Source: Funneliformis mosseae
Lineage: Eukaryota > Glomeromycota > Glomeromycetes > Glomerales > Glomeraceae
Assembly: GCA_910592005.1 (NCBI GenBank)
Contig: CAJVPP010001808.1
Span: 1 to 17,780 of the forward strand
Direction: 5' to 3'
Length of the DNA stretch: 17,780 bases
Position numbers and translations under genes: made by a program. Every line of letters begins with the position of its first letter. Positions within the stretch are counted from its first letter, which is position 1. Positions 8,541-17,780 of the stretch are shown here, piece after piece. The notes beneath the pieces were generated by a model, which was given only the letters and a program-made list of their open reading frames with translations, was not told where the DNA came from and did not search any database.

Positions 8541-10762
8541 TTATTGATTTTTCATAAATATTTCAAGAGCTATTTTAAATTGTTCTGTAACTTGAGAATC
8601 AAATAATAATGTTTGCTTTGATAAATCTTCAGGTTTATCATTTTCTATTAATTGAATTTCATCTTCTTGATCATTTTCAACTTTAAAATTTTCTTCAGTA
8701 ATTCTAGAAATAATAGATTTTACATTATTATTAATTTCATTTTAATATATTTTAAACAATATAAACATTTATACTCAAGATATTGTAAACAATATTGATG
8801 ATAAATATGACCATATGGAAGAGAAATAAACTTCATTAAGATGTAAGAAGTAAAATCATTAGATGTCTAATTGTAATATTTTACAAAAATCTTGTAGATG
8901 ATACTTTTATAATAAATTAAATGGTAGATATTCTGAACTAAAAGCCATTGGTAAATGTCATTCATCTACATTCATATTAAGAGCTGCAAGATAATATGAA
9001 AGCTTATTTTTTCCATATTGATTAATTTTTATTCATTTGTTTTTTCCAATATTATTATTAACCTTTGTAAATAATTTTAAAAGAAAAATAAATGCTTTAT
9101 TAGTTAAACCTATTAAATCTTTTTTACAATAAGAATATTTTTTTATTGCAATAAATATATCTTAAAATACATTATTATGACGAAAATAATTGATAATATA
9201 AGCTATTTTTGATATTTATTTATATATATCTATTTCTCTTATTTGTCTTTGAATTAATAAATAATATTTTCTATAGAATAATCAGTAAATGCTATAAGAA
9301 GTTTTTTAAAATATTAAGAATAGGATGATTAATACTTTCTCAATACTAAACATCTGAAAGAAAAAATAATGGTGCTTTATTATAATTTTTTCATTTAAAT
9401 TAAGCAAATAAATACTATATTCTTATATAAGCTTCAATATATGTTTTCTAATTATCAGATCTAAAAATTATTGAATAAATATTTAAACTAAAGAAATAAT
9501 ATAACAAATTGGCACAATTTTTTCTTTAACATATGAAGCAACATTTTTCAAGTATCTAATATTAATTTTTCAAGGACGAGATTTATTAGCAAGCTTTTTT
9601 TTTATTCTAAAAATATATTAGTATGCAGAATTAAAAAAATCATAAAATAATAAAATAACAATTTTATGGCTGTTTAAAGATACATGTAAATGTCTTATAA
9701 TTGGAATAAAAAAACTAATACACTCTGGAATTTTAATCTAATTATTCTTTTTTAATTGTTATTGTCTTTGTAATATAGTAATTACTTTCTGAGAATATAT
9801 TTGACCTGACCAATCAGTAATTAATGGAATAATATTATGCTTAAGATAATCACAAAATTCAGGAAAAGATACAAATATTTTCATAGTATTAATATATGCT
9901 TCTATTAAATGCAAATTAAGCTTAATAAAATCAATTAATATAGTATTACTAAGTTATTAAAGAGCTATATAATGATTCTTTAGAAATTAAAGAATTGGTA
10001 TCAATAAGTAATGGATTATATATATAGTTTCAATTTGTATCTACATTATATAAAATAGAATTGCATTTGCTATGGATATAAAAATAGTAAGAATAGTAGT
10101 CATATATGCAATAGAACTAGTTGTTATTATTATTAGCATTCTTAATTTATGAATATTATGATAATTATTAATATTTGCAATTATTGCATTTGTCTGATAT
10201 TTTAAGAGTTCTTTTGTAACATTATCCCTATAAATTAAGAATATAATATTCTTCTCATGCTGATTTTCTCTTAATGTAAAATTTAATTGCATATTAGATA
10301 AAGTATTAATAGCTCAATCATATATACCTAAATGATTCAAAAATATTACGATATCTTTTTTTAGTGTACTAATATGTTTATTCCCAATTCTAACAAGAAA
10401 ATAATATAAAAAAAGTATTCTTTCTACTTTTACAAGATAGTATGATCCAAGAAGTCCCTACTATTTAAAAAGGTTAATTTTTTAAATATGTTAAAGAATA
10501 GTGTAAAGTTAGTATCTTTTGATTTCATATTCTTCTTAAATAATTTCCAATCATAAATTGATAATATATTTTCTTTTTTTTCTCTTATATATAAAATCCA
10601 TATTATTAATCTAACACTTTCAATAAAATCAATCTCACAAATTCCATTTACTTCTGATATTAATTTATCTTTAAGTCCATCAAGATCTATCTTTGAATTA
10701 TTATATTTAATCTCTTTTATTATTAACCTGAGTTTGCTATCCTTAGAATCAATTCTTTTCAT
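8541..10762 (-). pseudogene. Relic of a large repeated fungal protein family with Cys/His zinc-like C-terminus
   Basis: Read from high to low coordinates, the minus strand gives long sense stretches split by stops and a few frameshifts. From 10762 there is an open run of 110 codons. Next come YRDNVTKELLKYQ and NINNYHNIHKLRM (10041-10292), then LITDWSGQIYSQ and IRHLHVSLNSHK (about 9560-9920), KNYNKAPLFFLSD (9349-9390) and NQYGKNKLSYYLAALNMNVD (about 9000). Near 8745-8821 lies LPYGHIYHQYC followed by CLYCLKYIK, a Cys/His pattern like a RING-type or related zinc site whose first Cys appears changed to Tyr. The last frame (8541-8748) is open for 60-odd codons, acidic, and ends MKNQ-stop. From memory this resembles a highly repeated Rhizophagus family of unknown function, perhaps related to transposase-like DUF6589 proteins; I could not check this. 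Stops at 9340, 9346, 9391, 9400, 9415 and 9448 lie in one frame with sensible sequence between them. Confidence 0.65.
10430..10762 (-). pseudogene. Longest intact ORF segment of the 8541-10762 relic
   Basis: This segment has 110 codons from ATG 10762 to the stop at 10430-10432. It is Lys/Ile/Asp-rich, with a hydrophobic helix (SVRLIIWILYI) near residues 49-59. It lies in line with the downstream relic on the same strand and is most likely its N-terminal part rather than a separate gene. The Trp codons at 10585-10610 (RLIIWILY) and in IYDWKLFKK have survived, unlike most others in the relic. Confidence 0.4.
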
Positions 10763-10859
10763 TATTAATTTGTCTTGTATTTAACCAAATTCTCAGTATT
10801 ATTTTAAGGTAATAGTATTCTTAAAATTCTTAGAATATGTTCTATTTACAATACAGCTC

Positions 10860-11113
10860 ATATAGTAATTATGATAAAATTGAGTATTGCTTAATTGTCA
10901 GGTAAAATCTGTAGTTTTGTGCTGTAAGGCTTTTATTTAGCTTCTACTGTAAACTTCTGAAACTTTGTTTCACTTCCTTCTATCCATAAATAATATATAG
11001 TTTAGAAAGTTTTTTCCAATTTGAATTTTCTATTATAACCTTTAAAATTGCTAAATGTACCTGTTAAAAATTATATGATTAACAGAATTAGTTTCAAAAA
11101 AATACTATAATAG
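10860..11113. other. Decayed coding DNA, strand uncertain
   Basis: Both strands read sensibly. Minus gives YYLWIEGSETKFQKFTVEAK (about 10925-10995), which would extend the minus-strand relic upstream. Plus gives IIYSLESFFQFEFSIITFK and AKCTC with Gln-like stops, which would extend the plus-strand relic. The two cannot both be genuine over the same bases. I favour minus for 10910-11000 because it keeps a TGG codon and a mixed polar composition. Confidence 0.35.
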
Positions 11114-11818
11114 ACTATTAGAAATGTAATTGAAAATTTTTTTTAGTATCATATATTTAAACAATATAAAAAGTCAAGTTATATAATTCTATATAATAGT
11201 CAATTATGCAAATATTTGATATGTTACAAGGAATAAAAAAAGTTTGCGTGATTAAAAAGTAATGAACTAGTTTATAATTTTAATGAAGCCTTAATTTAAG
11301 CAGAATTTGAAATATTATCTTTCTCTAATGATAAAAAAAAAATAAAATTCTGAAAATTCTATAAATATTAGCTTGGATTAAAATTTTGAACTAAAATTCT
11401 ACTTACATTACAAATTTTAATATATGAACAAATAATATAAAATTGATGAGTTAGTTTCTTTTAGGATCTAAATTAAATAACATACTTTAAGGTAATTCCA
11501 ATTTATTAAAAATATCCTAAGGATTTTTAAATCTCATCTATTTCAATACAAGGGCTAATTTCTAGGAATGCAATAAAAAGACTTGTAATTTTAGAACATA
11601 GATCCTAAAGTACTATATTGTGATCCTAATAAAGGTTAGAATCTAATAGCCTCAAAAATAATCCAATAATTACTACCTCATATTCGCATATTCCTTTATA
11701 GAATATTGTGTTATATTCATAATTTAAATGAATTTATTAAGAATATAATGAGATCCAGCTCTCTTTATGAAAAGAATATTATTCACTACAAAAGCAATTC
11801 CAAAGGACTCAATAATAG
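11114..11818 (+). pseudogene. Unidentified decayed coding region, one frame kept for about 235 codons
   Basis: One plus-strand frame stays coherent from 11114 to 11818 with no frameshift, despite about 25 stop codons. Sense stretches between the stops include YHIFKQYKKSSYIILYNSQL, LKSNELVYNFNEALI, KRLVILEHRS, ESNSLKNNPIITTSYSHIPL and KEYYSLQKQFQRTQ. These are mixed, protein-like sequences rather than AT low complexity. Many stops sit where Trp or Gln fits (for example E-stop-KKFA and S-stop-STIL), so TGG, CAA and CAG changed by G-to-A or C-to-T is the natural reading. I do not recognise the family. The region lies beside, and in the opposite direction to, the relic ending at 10762. Being a dispersed, transposon-like gene is plausible but not shown. 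Confidence 0.55.
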
Positions 11819-11933
11819 ATATAAATATTAAATAAAATTAAAAGTAATAAATAAAGTATAATTACATTTTTTTTATAATTTATAAATTACTTTCTGATTC
11901 TAGCAAAACAATAAGGCTAATATAAAGAATAAA

Positions 11934-12190
11934 AATCTTGGGCAGATTACTAATAAAACATTTGAATAAATTCTTGCAGAAAATTCATTCACACAAATAT
12001 TATTATTTTTTTTTTATAAATGATACTATTAAAATATGTTATAAAAACAAATTTGATAGAATAAGCATTCAAAGGTAACTTATTGATAAGTATGTATACA
12101 ATGGTATTTAATCTTTCACAAATTCAAATTCTTTTATTTAAAGCATTTAAGAAGAAAGGAGACATTTTGTACATTAATAAATTTATTTCA
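11934..12190 (+). pseudogene. Possible downstream exons of the plus-strand relic
   Basis: After about 110 bp of AT-rich, intron-like DNA, plus-strand sense sequence returns: NLGQITNKTFE-stop-ILAENSFTQILL from about 11934, then WYLIFHKFKFFYLKHLRRKE and TFCTLINLF near 12105-12185. The stop after TFE fits a former Gln. These pieces are short and the joins are unknown, so the link to the upstream relic is inference. Confidence 0.35.
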
Positions 12191-12820
12191 AATGATTATT
12201 TTATTAAAAGAATTATTTTATTATATGATTAAAAGTTGTGATTTAAAGCAACCATTTATATCTTAACTAGAGTTTGCAGTTTATGAGAGACTTTATTACA
12301 GTTTAGCATTAAATAATTGATCGTATAACTAATGCAATTAAACTTTAAATTTCATTTAATTATATTAAGAAAAAAGAAGTTTAATTTTTATTAATTAAAT
12401 TAGTATTTTAATTTAATTTTTCTTTCAATTAATTTTTATTTTAATTTGTATTTTATTTATTTTATTTTAATAATTGATTTTTTTGATTTTTAAATCTTAT
12501 TTTTTTTTGTTTATTGATTACATTTAATAGATTTTAAATTTAAATTTTTTTAATAATTTTTGTTTTTAATCTTATTTAATACTCTAAATTTTTTTTTATT
12601 AATTATATTACTAATATTTTACTTTATTTATTAATTTTTAATAGTTTATTTATTTTTATATTTTAAATTTTAAATTTATTTTAATGATTTTGTATTTTTT
12701 AATTTAATTTTTTATTTAGTTTTTTTAATAAGTATTATTAAAGTTTGTCAAATTTAAATAATAATACTAAACTAATAGCATTTTATATATTTTTTTATTC
12801 TATTTAAACTTTAAATAAAA
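12191..12820. repeat. T-rich low-complexity block
   Basis: From about 12370 to 12720 the plus strand is almost only TTTAATTT/TTTATTTT-like words with nearly no G or C. No coding pattern or clear period is visible. It may be simple-sequence expansion or the end point of AT-biased decay. Confidence 0.6.
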
Positions 12821-13135
12821 TGATTAAAGTTATTAAATAATATAAAAAGTGAATTTATGTATTATTATTATTATGAATTCTTTAAATACTAAACTAACCT
12901 TAACGAAAATTAAGATCTGAGTAATTTTAGACCTTCTGAACAACTTTATTTAGACTATAAAAGACGATTTTCTTGAATTAAAGTGCTAAAATAATGCAAA
13001 GCATTAAAAAAGTAAATTTGTATATTATTAGTATTATAAACACTACAATATCAAACTAACCTTAACAAAAATTGAAATTCAGGTAATTTAAAACTTATTA
13101 AATAACATTATTTAAGATATCTTTATATGTTTTAT
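12821..13135. repeat. Diverged tandem duplication, period about 162 bp
   Basis: Unit 1 (about 12821-12975) and unit 2 (about 12976-13135) share, in the same order, ATTAAAGT, AAAAAGTRAATTTRT, TATTATTAG-like triplets, AAACTAACCTTAACRAAAATT and a final TTATTTARGA. AAACTAACC recurs at 12891 and 13053, an offset of 162. A partial match (AATACTAAACTAA) lies just upstream near 12765. No function is assigned. Confidence 0.6.
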
Positions 13136-13926
13136 TTGACCAAAATTTTATATTTCGTCTGAAATAATTTGTATAAAAAAAGTAAGAGAATTTTTTTTGC
13201 AAAAAAATACTACTTAAAATTTTTTTCTATAATCTGAAATGTACAAAATTATTAATAAATAAGTGGTTATTTTATATTTAATTTGATTTGTATTTTTTGA
13301 TATTTGTGTTTTTTTATTAAAAGAAAATTTTTTTTAAAAAAAAAAGATCAAATCAATTATAGTATTTACAAATATACAAAAAGAGTGAAATAAACAAAAA
13401 TTTTGTAATACAAAAAATTAAAATAAACATAAATTAAATATTTAAAATATATAATTTATTAACAATTATTTTCAAAATAAAATGGATTGATAAAGATTAG
13501 CAAAATCAATAAATATATATTTTATTTAAAATATAATGGTTAAATTTAATATAATACAAAAGTATCAAAGAAAAGCTTAAATCACAAATTTATTCTAATG
13601 ATAATATAATAGCATAGCTATAGCTGTAGTTATAGTGCAGCTGTAACTGTAGCTTAAAAATCAGCTATATAAACTTTAAATTCTATATTCACAAGATGTA
13701 ATACCAAAATCAATCAAAAATATATAAAGATTACTATAGATCTGTATATCCAAAGAACAAATTAAACAAAAACGTGAATAAATGCAAAAATAGTCATCAA
13801 AATTTCACATAATCAAAAGTATACTTTTATCAAATTATGTTTATTATAATGATGATAATAATAAATAAAATATTTTATAAAATACTAATTTAAATATAAT
13901 AAAATACATAAATATATATTAATCAC
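13136..13926. other. AT-rich DNA, with an AGCT-rich palindromic block at 13615-13655
   Basis: Mostly featureless. At 13615-13655 the words TAGCTATAGCTGTAG and CAGCTGTAACTGTAGCT form an imperfect inverted repeat with matching AGCTRYAGTTAYAG arms. Its G+C is high against a nearly pure A/T background, so it is probably a degenerate AGCTGT-type simple repeat. Confidence 0.5.
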
Positions 13927-14155
13927 CTTTTTCATGTTCTTAATTATAACCATTATTACTACTATGAATATTACTGAGACTTCTTTTATTTTTTCTTTTT
14001 ACATAATTCAAAATATTTTAAAATATTTTATTTTTATTTATAATTGATTTATCATAAAATATTAAAGTATGAAAAATATTGACCTTCTTCTCCTTTACCA
14101 TATCCTTGATGATATTTATTACTACAATCACAACTATTACTAAGGTCTCTTTTTA
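13927..14155 (-). pseudogene. Two tandem-duplicated small exon-like units
   Basis: On the minus strand, unit B (14155-14084, 72 nt) is preceded by ...AAAATTAG and followed by GTCAAT. It reads KRDLSNSCDCSNKYHQGYG then KGEE. Unit A (13994-13927, about 68 nt) is preceded by ...GTAAAAAG and followed by GTGATT. It reads RSLSNIHSSNNGYN-stop-EHEK. The offset between the copies is about 163 bp, and both the exon-like part and the intron-like DNA (ATTTTRAATTATGTAAAA) are repeated. This looks like duplication of a small phase-compatible exon. They lie just downstream of the hAT relic on the same strand, but membership of that gene is not shown. The family is unknown. Confidence 0.4.
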
Positions 14156-14213
14156 CTAATTTTACATAATTAAAAATAAAAATAAATTGATTTTTTTTTG
14201 AAAACAATATAAT

Positions 14214-14340
14214 TTACCTTCTTAATCATTAATATCTTTTTTATTAATAAATTCAGGATAATCAAAAAAAAGTGAGTTTTCAATAATTTCTTTAGTAAGA
14301 GAAGTGCTAACAGATAATGTTATAATACTAATTAATATAT
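14214..14340 (-). pseudogene. Exon-like fragment downstream of the hAT relic
   Basis: The minus strand reads SVSTSLTKEIIENSLFFDYP then EFINKKDIND-stop-E, and is followed by a GTAAAT donor at about 14213. It has normal-looking composition for a decayed exon. It might be an extra C-terminal exon of the hAT gene or part of another gene. Low certainty. Confidence 0.3.
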
Positions 14341-14453
14341 TTGTAGTAGTTAATAATATAGTATTTTTGATAACAATATTATGAGTAATGTGCTGTAAGA
14401 ATCAGATCAGATCAAAACATTAATTCCTAACTATTATTTTTTTTACATTTTTT

Positions 14454-16310
14454 TTACCAGAATTTTAAATATATATAGATGCAAATTATATTAGCTTTAA
14501 TATTATATCTTTTGGTTAATATTAAATCAATTCCACCAGAAAAAACTTGTTCTATTAGAATATTTGTTACTTTATTAAAAAAGTATTTGTTAATGTTAAA
14601 TAACTAATAATTTTTTTTATCTATAATTATAAGATAATCTTTAGTTATTATAGCTAAATATAGATATTCAATTTCATATAACTATATAATTTAATTAAAT
14701 TAATAAATTTTATAAATTTTATAATATATCATTAAATATATACCTTTTATCAAAGAAGAATATCTTGATTTTATATTGTTCAAGATACATTTAAATATAA
14801 TTTTACTATATCTTATTTAATTATTTATTTTTTACCTAAAATATAATTTAAAATTATATTACTCTTATCAATATTTTCAACTTCTAAATCATTTTTTGTG
14901 AATGCATATTTTGTATTGTAAATATTAAGAACAGTTTCTATAACATAATGAAAAAATCTTTATTTGCATATTTTATCTTTATAATAATCAAGCTTTAATA
15001 ATAGAATAAGTACTATATAAAATTAATTAATTAATATAGTTAGTTTATTAAAATACAAATATGTAATAATTATAATTTTAATATAACTTACTAGTAGTAA
15101 CTGTATATATATTAAATTATCAGTTTTTACATAATATATTTCTAATTTTTTTTAAACCTGTTTTTACAATATTTACTATATCACTAGAACTATCAGTTTT
15201 TTTACAATATACTATAAGTTTATCCATCAAATAATTGTATATAGTATAATATTAGAAAGTACAAGATATTTTACAGTTAAAACTTGTTTAGTAGTTTGTA
15301 TAAAAATCTAAATATTATTATAAATAAATAATAAATTAAATAAATTAAAATTAATAATAAAAAATAAGGTTTAAATTTATTTTTTACCTTTAAAATAGAT
15401 TTAATTTCTTCAATTTTTTTCTATTCATTATCAGTAAGTTCAAATATTCAAAGTTTTTTATCTGAACTTGCAATTTAACTATAAATTTACGAAGCTAATT
15501 AATTAAATATAATAATTAATATAATAATAAAATTAATTAAATAATAATTTATGAAATAAAAATATATGTTGAAATTATTTCTTCAATATTTAAATTTATA
15601 TTTATATTACTTAATATATAATCTTTAGTTTTATTTCTTCTACTTTAATTTTATTTAAAATTACTTATATAATTATATTTATAATATAAGTAATATAATA
15701 ATAATAAGTATTAATAGCATTAAAAGTAATATTATTATCTTGACATATGATATTCAAATTCTTCATAATAATATCATTATTTCTAACATGATCACTTATA
15801 AAAATTAAAAAAGAAAATTTATTTATTAATATATAATTATAAAAATAATTAATTTTTAATATATTAAAAACTTTTTTAAATTTTTTATCTTTGATAAAGT
15901 TCTAAATTCATTATAATTTTATATAAAAGTATCACAAAGATTTTGCTAGAATGAAAACCATAAAATTTATAAAATCAAGTAAATTATTTTGAAGTTTTTA
16001 ATCTTTTGTAATCTAATAGATTATAATTACTAAAAAAGAATAACTATTTGTAGATGTCTATGAATTTAAAATAAATAAAATTTTTTAGGTATATTCTGTT
16101 ATAATATAAATATTTTTGAAGGAATATTTTTATATATTTTGAAAAAATTTCTTCATTTTTATTTGTTCTTTTTTAAAAATTTTTATTATATTTTTTTAAT
16201 ATATCTGCTGAAAAAATTAATGTATTTGAAATTAAGAATTTTATTATTTGTTGAAAATACTTGTTTATAAGTATTATGAATGGTTAATCATCAGTAATTA
16301 ATAAATTTAT
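14454..16310 (-). pseudogene. hAT-family transposase relic
   Basis: hAT transposases cut and paste DNA, with an RNase H-like fold and a C-terminal dimerisation domain. Seven colinear minus-strand segments match hAT landmarks, N to C. ITDD-stop-PF (stop 16284-16286) fits ITDDQPF. LNS-stop-TSTNSYSFL, then Y-stop-ITKD-stop-KLQNNLLDF (16070-15959), fits the WTS...F.GIT.HWI...W.L...LLDF signature. VRNNDIIMKNLNIICQDNN (near 15790-15730) fits the Asn-rich block after the catalytic Asp. KKL-stop-IFELTDNE-stop-KK (15471-15388) fits ELTDNEW. KLDYYKDK (about 14980) leads to NIYNTKYAFTKNDLEVENID. ELYLNVS then DILL-stop-stop-K (stops 14747-14752) fits EL..YL...DILLWWK. TNILIEQVFSGG leads to YIYLKFW (14577-14457), the family C-terminus, ending at TAA 14454. 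Putative donors lie at 15387, 14835 and 14743. Most stops replace Trp or Gln. The BED finger and terminal repeats were not found. Confidence 0.85.
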
Positions 16311-16439
16311 GTAAGTTTTCTTGCGTAAATTTAAAGAATATCAAATATAAATTAATAAAGATAAATATAAAAAAAAATAAATTATAATATAATATATAGA
16401 TTACATAATTTTATTTTAATATTAATAATTATATTCAAC

Positions 16440-16525
16440 TTTAAATTTTAGTCTTTATATCACTTCTATTAAAATGAAGCCATATAGTCTTTAAATAATA
16501 AATAATTTTATTTTTTTAAAATTTT
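16440..16525 (-). pseudogene. Possible second exon of the kinase-like relic
   Basis: The minus strand reads RLYGFILIEVI, preceded by II-stop, near 16490. RLYG followed by an aromatic residue is common just after the alpha-C region of the Rhizophagus-type kinases I remember. The match is short, so this is tentative; upstream hAT sequence is the alternative. Confidence 0.2.
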
Positions 16526-16841
16526 CATTACTAATATTAAAAAATATTTTATTATATAAGTCTATTATATTATTAATAAATGGTAAAGATTTAATTTTCT
16601 TTTTTTAATTAAATTAAATATCAAAATTTAACACTTTGTATTTTAAATAAATTTTGGTAATATATAATATATTATAATATTGATTTTCTTAAAAATAATT
16701 AAATAAATTAAATGATAATAAAAAAAATTAGTCATTTTAAAATTTTAATAATAAATTTTATTACAAAAATAAAAAATTGAAAAGAGTTTAAATAGACTTT
16801 TTAAATATTTTATTCTTTATAATATTTATATCAATTTATAC

Positions 16842-17225
16842 CTCATTTAAAAATTCTTCATTTAGATTTGATGATTTATCAAAACATTTAAAAATTATAT
16901 TAATACTATCATATCTAATCCATTTTTTATTTTTATAATCTTAAGATATAATAAATTAATCAGTCCAAATTGCTATATATATAATATTAAATCCTTCTTT
17001 ATCAAGATATTTAATATTTTCAAATTTATCATAAGAAATCTATTCTAATAATTGCTTTTTATTTTAAGTATTTAATTGAGTTTTTTGAATAAATTTATCA
17101 ATAAATTTATTTTTACTAGTCTAATTAGAAAATCTTTGCTGAAATAAATTAGAATAACATTCTTATATTAATTATATCCAATATTATTTATATTATAATT
17201 TGAGCAAATTCCTTTTTTCTAAATA
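16842..17225 (-). pseudogene. Protein-kinase-like gene relic, N-terminal exon
   Basis: Protein kinases of the expanded family in arbuscular fungi begin with a Cys-containing segment, then a linker and the kinase N-lobe. Read downward from about 17225: NIGYN-stop-YKN; a one-base shift; SNLFQQRFSN-stop-TSKN (stop 17121-17123); FIDKFIQKTQL; E-stop-ISYDKFENIKYLDKEGF (stop 17040-17042); NIIYIAIW (glycine-rich-loop position, glycines largely lost); IIS-stop-DYKNKKW (stop 16941-16943); FKCFDKSSNLNEEFLNE. Lys 16887-16889 matches the N-lobe ATP-binding Lys. The exon ends at a likely donor, GAG|GTATAA, at 16842/16841. Stops at 16941, 17040 and 17121 fit former Trp codons. No later kinase motifs (HRD, DFG) were found, so only the N-terminus is present, or the rest is separated by the hAT relic. 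Confidence 0.7.
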
Positions 17226-17545
17226 ATATAATAGTAGAGTTCTAAAAATAACTCACATAAACTCACATATTTGATTCGCATAATTATGCATAATTATAAA
17301 TTTAAGTTACATATAATAAATAAGTACTTTAAATTAAAGGTATATAGGATAATTTTAACTCAAAACTCAACTTGACTTGACTCATTAGGAACACTATATA
17401 ATAGTATATTATAATTATTATTTTATTTTTATTTTAATACATAAAAATATAATATTTATTTAATAAATATATTTATTAAATATATAAATAATATTTTAAA
17501 TCATTAATTTAATTATATATAATTAAAAATAAAAATTAACTTATC
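17226..17545. other. AT-rich stretch, no gene seen
   Basis: Nothing coding is visible. ACTCAAAACTCAACTTGACTTG-like words near 17360-17383 faintly recall the ACTCGAGT words at 2009-2150 with CG converted to CA/TG; this is a weak resemblance. Confidence 0.5.
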
Positions 17546-17780
17546 TTCTAATAAAATTTATTTTTTAAATAAAAAATTTAGTTGACTTTAAATTACAATA
17601 ACAAGTATAATAAATATTAAAAATAACTTACTATTTATTATATTATTAATTATAATTTTAAATAAAAATTTAAAATTACAGTAATAAGTATAATTAAATA
17701 CTGATAATTAATAAAATAATTTACTAATTAATAAAATTTATTTTTTTAAATAAAAATTTAGTTGACTTTAAAATATAGTA
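17546..17780. repeat. Direct repeat array running off the window
   Basis: The block at 17551-17590 (ATAAAATTTATTTTTTAAAT ... AAAATTTAGTTGACTTTA) recurs at 17731-17770, an offset of 180 bp. A middle unit is offset by about 83-90 bp: AATTACAATAACAAGTATAA at 17591 matches AATTACAGTAATAAGTATAA at 17674, and this unit lacks the GTTGACTTT segment. About 2.5 diverged units of roughly 90 bp are present, and the array may continue beyond the window. Confidence 0.7.

Noticed and set aside
11114..11818. Alternative genetic code with reassigned stops
   Set aside because: All three stops would need reassignment, and the Argonaute and first-gene frames in the same window use the standard code.
8541..17780. 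Mitochondrial origin of the very AT-rich half
   Set aside because: No mitochondrial genes, rRNA or tRNA seen, and the relics are nuclear transposon and kinase families.

Overview
The window looks like nuclear DNA of an arbuscular mycorrhizal fungus (Glomeromycotina). This rests on very AT-rich sequence, short GT/AG introns, an Argonaute-family gene, and relics that resemble, from memory, large repeated protein families of Rhizophagus-type fungi. No bacterial operon, CRISPR array, rRNA or tRNA was recognised. No gene in the window is clearly intact except possibly the short first one.

Layout, left compartment (about 1-8480; moderately AT-rich, CG dinucleotides present): a hypothetical ORF with an in-frame 24-bp repeat (1-554); a long gene-poor stretch holding a GC-richer, hairpin-rich island (1655-1812) and a palindromic cluster of CTCGAGT-like words (2009-2150); a short foldback structure (2930-3110); a small minus-strand coding fragment split by a 391-393-bp MITE-like element (3180-3781); and a plus-strand Argonaute pseudogene (4284-7065). 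The pseudogene carries about six frameshifts, two stops, a foldback insertion in its PAZ region, and replacements at two of four catalytic positions. From 7066 to 8540 I see no gene.

Layout, right compartment (about 8480-17780; extremely AT-rich, CG very rare): this is a graveyard of coding relics. They are a minus-strand relic of a large repeated protein family ending in a Cys/His zinc-binding-like motif (8541-10762), an unidentified plus-strand relic (about 11114-12190), a multi-exon hAT transposase relic on the minus strand (14454-16310), and the N-terminal part of a protein-kinase-like gene on the minus strand (16842-17225). Direct repeats and AT low-complexity DNA fill the gaps.

The main message is the contrast between two modes of decay. 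The Argonaute pseudogene was broken mostly by indels and insertions. The right-hand relics keep long reading frames, one about 235 codons with no frameshift, but are full of stops and replacements of the kind made by C-to-T and G-to-A changes (Trp or Gln codons to stops, Thr to Ile, His to Tyr, Cys to Tyr). That pattern suggests RIP-like or deamination-driven mutation of repeats, or a strong AT mutational bias. This is inference and needs alignment to intact relatives.
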